From positions 1-64,000 of the forward strand of contig NZ_SOFE01000028.1 in NCBI RefSeq assembly GCF_004402405.1: DNA of 64,000 nucleotides. The letters are read 5' to 3'. Made by a program: the position numbers and the translations under genes. Position 1 is the stretch's first letter, and the number at the start of each line of letters is the position of its first letter. Source of the DNA: Cryobacterium levicorallinum. Its GTDB lineage: Bacteria; Actinomycetota; Actinomycetes; Actinomycetales; Microbacteriaceae. Shown piece by piece: positions 60,967 to 64,000 of the stretch. The notes beneath the pieces were generated by a model. That model was not told the DNA's origin, did not search any database, and saw nothing but the letters and a program-made list of their open reading frames with translations.

Positions 60967-61461
60967 ATGAGCTACGAAGCACGGCAGAAACGGGCACACA
61001 CGATGGTGTCCGACCTCGGTCTGCCCCGCCCACTGACGGCTGAATTGCTGCACCGGCACATGGAATCGGTGCGTGGAAAAAAGATCGTGGTGCAGAGCGC
61101 GACCCCCCGCATGCTGGAGTCGGGGCTCTGCGGGCTGTGGATCGCCGTGGCCGGGGAGAGTTTTGAGCGCATCCACCATGCACCGACCACCTCCCCGGTG
61201 CACCGCCAGCAATTCCTCAACCACGAGTTCGGTCACATGATTCTCGATCACGAGAAAGAACTCATTCCTGCGGAACGAATTGCGCTGCTGGCACCCCTGA
61301 TTCCGATCGACGCGATCGCCTACGCGCTGTCGCGGAGCCAGTTCACCGATGAGCAGGAGGCCCTGGCCGAAGCCATCGGAGATCGTTTGGCCCTCATCAT
61401 GCTGCAGGACGCACCCGAAGCTGTCCAGGGCACCCCCACCGGATTCGGACGAGTTCTCTAG
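60967..61461 (+). CDS. ImmA/IrrE-type metallopeptidase
   Basis: A 164-residue protein with the zinc motif LNHEFGHMILDHEKEL (HExxH plus distal acidic residues), the mark of ImmA/IrrE proteases that cut a specific repressor. The N-terminus (YEARQKRAHTMVSDLGLPRP) is helical, as in phage and ICE versions. AGGGGG lies 7 bases upstream of the ATG. The stop overlaps the next start by one base (TAGTG). It probably acts on the HTH protein encoded two genes downstream, which is inference. Confidence 0.85.
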   Translation: MSYEARQKRAHTMVSDLGLPRPLTAELLHRHMESVRGKKIVVQSATPRMLESGLCGLWIAVAGESFERIHHAPTTSPVHRQQFLNHEFGHMILDHEKELIPAERIALLAPLIPIDAIAYALSRSQFTDEQEALAEAIGDRLALIMLQDAPEAVQGTPTGFGRVL

Positions 61462-62477
61462 TGCAAACAATTCTCTTCACACTGTCGGCCATATTTTGGA
61501 TCGCCGCCGCGGTCTGCCTCCCGTCGGCCATTCGCGGACGACGTCGGCCGCTACTGCTATTTCTGGCGGTCTTTGCACTGACGATGACGCTGATGCCGCA
61601 GCCGGTGTACCGGCCGGTTGACGCGCTTCTCGGCGGCGGCAACGTGACTTATTTCATCTTCCACGCCCTCACCATCGTGGCCATCGCACTGCTCGATGTC
61701 ATCGTGCAGGAGGCTATGTCTCTGCGCGGACTGACGCGGGCTCGTCAGCGAGCGACTGTGCTGATCACCACGGCGATCGTGCTCGTTCAGGCCGTTCTGT
61801 TTTTTGGAAGCGACTGGCGGGTCACCGACGACATCGCAGCATCCTTCATACCGCGCTGGGATTTCACCGCCTACGCGGCCACGACCTGGATCGCGATGGG
61901 CATCTTTGCGGTGTCGTTCGGTATCGCGTGCATTCGGGACTTGCTGCGGCAGCGACGCCTGGTGACCCGGATCTCACTGAGTCTCGTGCTCCTTGCTTGC
62001 CTGGGAGTCCTCACGTACGCCCTCATCAGCCTGACCAGCGCCATCCTGGCCGTGCTGTACGCAGACTACCTTCTGGTCGGTTGGGGCCGAATCGCGTACA
62101 GTCTGAGCCTGCTCCTCTCGCCGATCAGCCTCGTCATCGGCCTGGGACTGACCGCCACCGTCGACGGGTTGACCTCGAGCGGGAGAAACTTCCGCGACCG
62201 TGTGCTTTTATGGCGCATCACACCGTTGTGGCAACGCCTCCTGGCCGACACTCCCGAGCTCAGCATCGAACGAGAGCTGTCACCGCTTCAGCTACTCATC
62301 GTGCGTGTGCCAGGTGCGCACCTGTACCGGCGGCACGTCGAGATTCGGGACAGCTTGCTACTTCACCCCGAGCAGGCCGTCAGTCCGGCCGAACAGGGCC
62401 TGATCGACCTGGCCGAGGTGCGCACGCAGGCCCCGTCGCCGGCCAATCACACCCCCGTCGTCGGAACGCCGCGATGA
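61461..62477 (+). CDS. MAB_1171c-family multi-pass membrane protein
   Basis: The 338-residue protein has about seven transmembrane helices in the first 230 residues (TILFTLSAIFWIAAAVCLPS, FIFHALTIVAIALLDVIVQE, ISLSLVLLACLGVLTYALIS, AYSLSLLLSPISLVIGLGL) and a soluble C-terminal part (TPELSIERELSPLQLLIVRV) that fits the MAB_1171c family, called a putative transporter. These proteins recur with ImmA- and HTH-type genes in actinobacteria. A sensor role is as likely as transport. It overlaps the following gene by 4 bp (ATGA). Confidence 0.75.
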   Translation: MQTILFTLSAIFWIAAAVCLPSAIRGRRRPLLLFLAVFALTMTLMPQPVYRPVDALLGGGNVTYFIFHALTIVAIALLDVIVQEAMSLRGLTRARQRATVLITTAIVLVQAVLFFGSDWRVTDDIAASFIPRWDFTAYAATTWIAMGIFAVSFGIACIRDLLRQRRLVTRISLSLVLLACLGVLTYALISLTSAILAVLYADYLLVGWGRIAYSLSLLLSPISLVIGLGLTATVDGLTSSGRNFRDRVLLWRITPLWQRLLADTPELSIERELSPLQLLIVRVPGAHLYRRHVEIRDSLLLHPEQAVSPAEQGLIDLAEVRTQAPSPANHTPVVGTPR

Positions 62478-62929
62478 CCGCTACCCCAAATTCCGACGAG
62501 GTGAGCCCCCAGCTGGAATTGGCGCGCAAACTCAATTTGCTGCTTGACGTCGTCGTCGCTGAAGGAAATACTCCGTACACCTATCGCCAAATCGAAGCGG
62601 GGCTCAAGGAACGCGGCCTGACCCTGTCGCGAGCTCGCTGGGCGTACATGATCACCGGCGAAGGACCGCTCGTCACCGATCCGGCATTGCTCACCGGCAT
62701 TGCCAAGTTCTTCCGCATCCCTCCGGAGTACATGCTCGGTTCCGATGGCGACCTGCCCGAACGGGTCGACGCTCAACTCGCCTTCGTGAAGAGCCTGCGC
62801 GTTGCGCGCGTGGTGAGCTTCGCTGCCCGGATGCTCGGCGATGTCTCCCCCGAAACCCTCCGGTCGATCACCGAGCTGCTCGAAAGCGACACTCCCGATC
62901 CACCTCCGGATTCAATAGATCACGCATAG
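62474..62929 (+). CDS. EspR-like helix-turn-helix regulator
   Basis: A 151-residue DNA-binding protein. The N-terminal helices (QLELARKLNLLLDVVVAEG, YTYRQIEAGLKERGLTLSRARWAYMIT) form an HTH domain like EspR of mycobacteria, followed by DPALLTGIAKFFRIPPEYML, typical of XRE-type extended HTH. The C-terminal half is helical and likely for dimerisation. It is the third gene of the coupled trio and may be the target of the ImmA-like protease and the binder of the upstream palindrome. Confidence 0.8.
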   Translation: MTATPNSDEVSPQLELARKLNLLLDVVVAEGNTPYTYRQIEAGLKERGLTLSRARWAYMITGEGPLVTDPALLTGIAKFFRIPPEYMLGSDGDLPERVDAQLAFVKSLRVARVVSFAARMLGDVSPETLRSITELLESDTPDPPPDSIDHA

Positions 62930-62960
62930 TGGTCCCATCCTCAACCGCAAGGAGCTTTTC

Positions 62961-63254
62961 GTGCCCATCACTGCTTTTCTCGACATCCATGTGAAAACCG
63001 AGTCTCTCGCTGACGCTCCTGACATCCTGCACGAGACTCTCATCGTTACCAGAGCCTTCACTGGATGTCTTGGCGTGGATGTCCTCGTCGATACCGAAGA
63101 CCCCACCCACTTCGTACTCGTGGAGAAGTGGGCGTCACTGGAGCACGACGCCGCCTACCGCACCTTTCGAGCCGGGCCAGGAAAATCACCCCTCGGAGCA
63201 GTCCTGGCCGGCCCGCCCCTGCTGACCAAGTTCGAAATCGCCACGGATATCTAA
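62961..63254 (+). CDS. Antibiotic biosynthesis monooxygenase-fold protein
   Basis: A 97-residue ferredoxin-like ABM domain with the usual order VKTESLADAPDILHETLIVT, FTGCLGVDVLVDTEDPTHFV and VEKWASLEHDAAYRTF. Such small dimeric proteins act as quinol monooxygenases or heme-degrading enzymes, but most are uncharacterised. The GTG start at 62961 has a nearby AAGGAG (about 62950), six bases upstream. It converges with the next ABM-type gene. Confidence 0.75.
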   Translation: MPITAFLDIHVKTESLADAPDILHETLIVTRAFTGCLGVDVLVDTEDPTHFVLVEKWASLEHDAAYRTFRAGPGKSPLGAVLAGPPLLTKFEIATDI

Positions 63255-63302
63255 GGCACTATCCGAGGTGCGCGACCGCTTCTGCCGTGCCGCCAGACAT
63301 CG

Positions 63303-63629
63303 TCAGCGCCCGGTTCCACCGGCGATGGCGTAGGACCACAGCTCACTGCTCACACCGACCGGGCGCGCGGCCGGCTCGCCGTCTTTCGGCGTCTCGCTGC
63401 GGTGCCCGTGCGCGAAGGACGGCGAGGTGAGCCAGGCCTGAAAGGATTCTTCGTCGGCCCAGCGGGTCACGACGAGCCAGGTCAGGCGGTCGTCGGTCGG
63501 CTTGAGCAGTTCGAAGCCCTCAAAACCGGGGCGGTCGTCGACGGCACCGGCGCGGGCGGCGAAGCGCTGGGCGAGCTCGTCGCCGCCATCGCTCGGCACG
63601 GTGATGGCGTTGATTTTGATGATCGTCAT
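63303..63629 (-). CDS. ABM-fold heme-degrading monooxygenase-like protein
   Basis: The 108-residue protein has TIIKINAITVPSDGGDELAQ, GFEGFELLKPTDDRLTWLVV and TRWADEESFQAWLTSPSFA with GHRSE, close to the MhuD/IsdG group of heme oxygenase-like ABM proteins. The Asn near the start (KINAIT) is at the position used in IsdG-type heme chemistry, so heme binding is possible. The ATG at 63629 was chosen; the frame runs on to 63716 but the extra residues look non-coding. Confidence 0.75.
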   Translation of the reverse strand: MTIIKINAITVPSDGGDELAQRFAARAGAVDDRPGFEGFELLKPTDDRLTWLVVTRWADEESFQAWLTSPSFAHGHRSETPKDGEPAARPVGVSSELWSYAIAGGTGR

Positions 63630-63745
63630 GGGGCTGCTTCCTGTTTGACCGGTCGTGGGTGTGTGTCCCATGCTGCCACTGTCGGCTGCGTGCCCGCGCC
63701 GCGAACCGCTCGCCATTCAGGCTCGATGCTTATGCTGGAGGGACC

Positions 63746-64000
63746 ATGCGACTTCTTTTGATCCGTCACGGCCAGACTCCCGGCAACGTTCTCGGGCGGC
63801 TCGACACCGCGCATCCCGGTCCGGGCCTGACCGATCTCGGTCTGCGCCAGGCCGCTGCGATTCCCGATGCCCTGCGCTCCGACCCGATCGACGCCATCTT
63901 CGTATCAACGCTCCTGCGCACCCAGCTAACGGCGCATCCGCTCGCCGCCGAACGCGGTCTAGAGCTGCAGGTCGCCGGGGGTTTGCACGAGATCGAAGCC
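63746..64000 (+). CDS. Histidine phosphatase family protein (partial, 5' end)
   Basis: The first 85 residues are visible: MRLLLIRHGQTPGNVLGRLD with the catalytic RHG motif, then GPGLTDLGLRQAAAIPDAL and IFVSTLLRTQLTAHPLAAER, the typical phosphoglycerate-mutase-like pattern. GGAGGGACC lies directly upstream of the ATG. The rest, including the second catalytic His, lies beyond the window. Substrate unknown. Confidence 0.85.
   Translation, partial: MRLLLIRHGQTPGNVLGRLDTAHPGPGLTDLGLRQAAAIPDALRSDPIDAIFVSTLLRTQLTAHPLAAERGLELQVAGGLHEIEA

Noticed and set aside
1..64000. tRNA, rRNA and insertion sequences
   Set aside because: Intergenic DNA was read for cloverleaf-type sequences and for transposase genes with terminal repeats; none was found, though a covariance-model search could still detect a diverged RNA.

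Overview
The window is a high-GC actinobacterial chromosome segment, most probably from the family Microbacteriaceae (a Cryobacterium- or Salinibacterium-like organism). Pointers are the codon use, the DUF222/HNH endonuclease, GAF-ANTAR and SARP-type regulators, a Ku/LigD set in mycobacterial style, maltokinase, a HelD-type RNA polymerase remodeller, and a heavily over-represented GGATGCC word on both strands. No rRNA, tRNA or CRISPR array was seen. The taxonomic call is inference from family content, not from a marker gene.

Layout. 1-8 kb: the end of a secreted-protein gene, a flotillin-like SPFH protein, and a cluster of two caspase-fold peptidases (one fused to an alpha/beta-hydrolase domain), an unrecognised protein between them and a SARP/BTAD regulator. 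8-15.8 kb: a YqhA-type membrane protein, a pflB-pflA deletion relic, an acyl-CoA synthetase, an ornithine cyclodeaminase-family enzyme, GNAT, a GntR regulator with a near-ideal operator, and maltokinase. 15.9-25.5 kb is a decay zone: a frameshifted astacin-like metalloprotease, a YbaY-like protein, Ku with a frameshifted tail, a ligD ligase gene with an internal deletion and two nonsense codons, and a LigD polymerase-domain gene missing its middle. Among these are intact PAP2, DUF1206, glutathionyl-hydroquinone-reductase-like and aldo/keto reductase genes. 25.7-34 kb: DUF427, DUF6457, an FdhA/YdeP-like molybdoenzyme, small genes, and an M20 amidohydrolase-DUF3100 transporter pair.

34-39.6 kb carries a Wadjet-type jetA-jetB-jetC operon with no recognisable jetD next to it. 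Then follow an S9 peptidase, a DUF222 HNH protein, HelD/HelR and GAF-ANTAR. 47-50.6 kb is an accessory stretch with a chloroperoxidase-like hydrolase, a TY-Chap2-like protein, a YefM-type antitoxin/toxin pair with a TGTACA operator core, and a possible second toxin relic. 50.6-60.6 kb is a sulfur-amino-acid block: PatB/MalY lyase, MetY, a lipoprotein, a fused ECF transporter (EcfT plus two ATPases), its S component and, convergent, cobalamin-dependent MetH. The ECF module may import cobalamin for MetH; that is inference from position.

60.9-62.9 kb is a translationally coupled trio: ImmA/IrrE-like metallopeptidase, MAB_1171c-family membrane protein and an HTH regulator, with a perfect palindrome upstream. 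The window ends with two antibiotic-biosynthesis-monooxygenase-fold proteins and the start of a histidine phosphatase.

The strongest overall theme is gene loss by internal deletion (pflB-pflA, ligD, LigD-Pol, perhaps jetD), next to several one-base indels, most in homopolymers, that could be real or could be sequencing errors.
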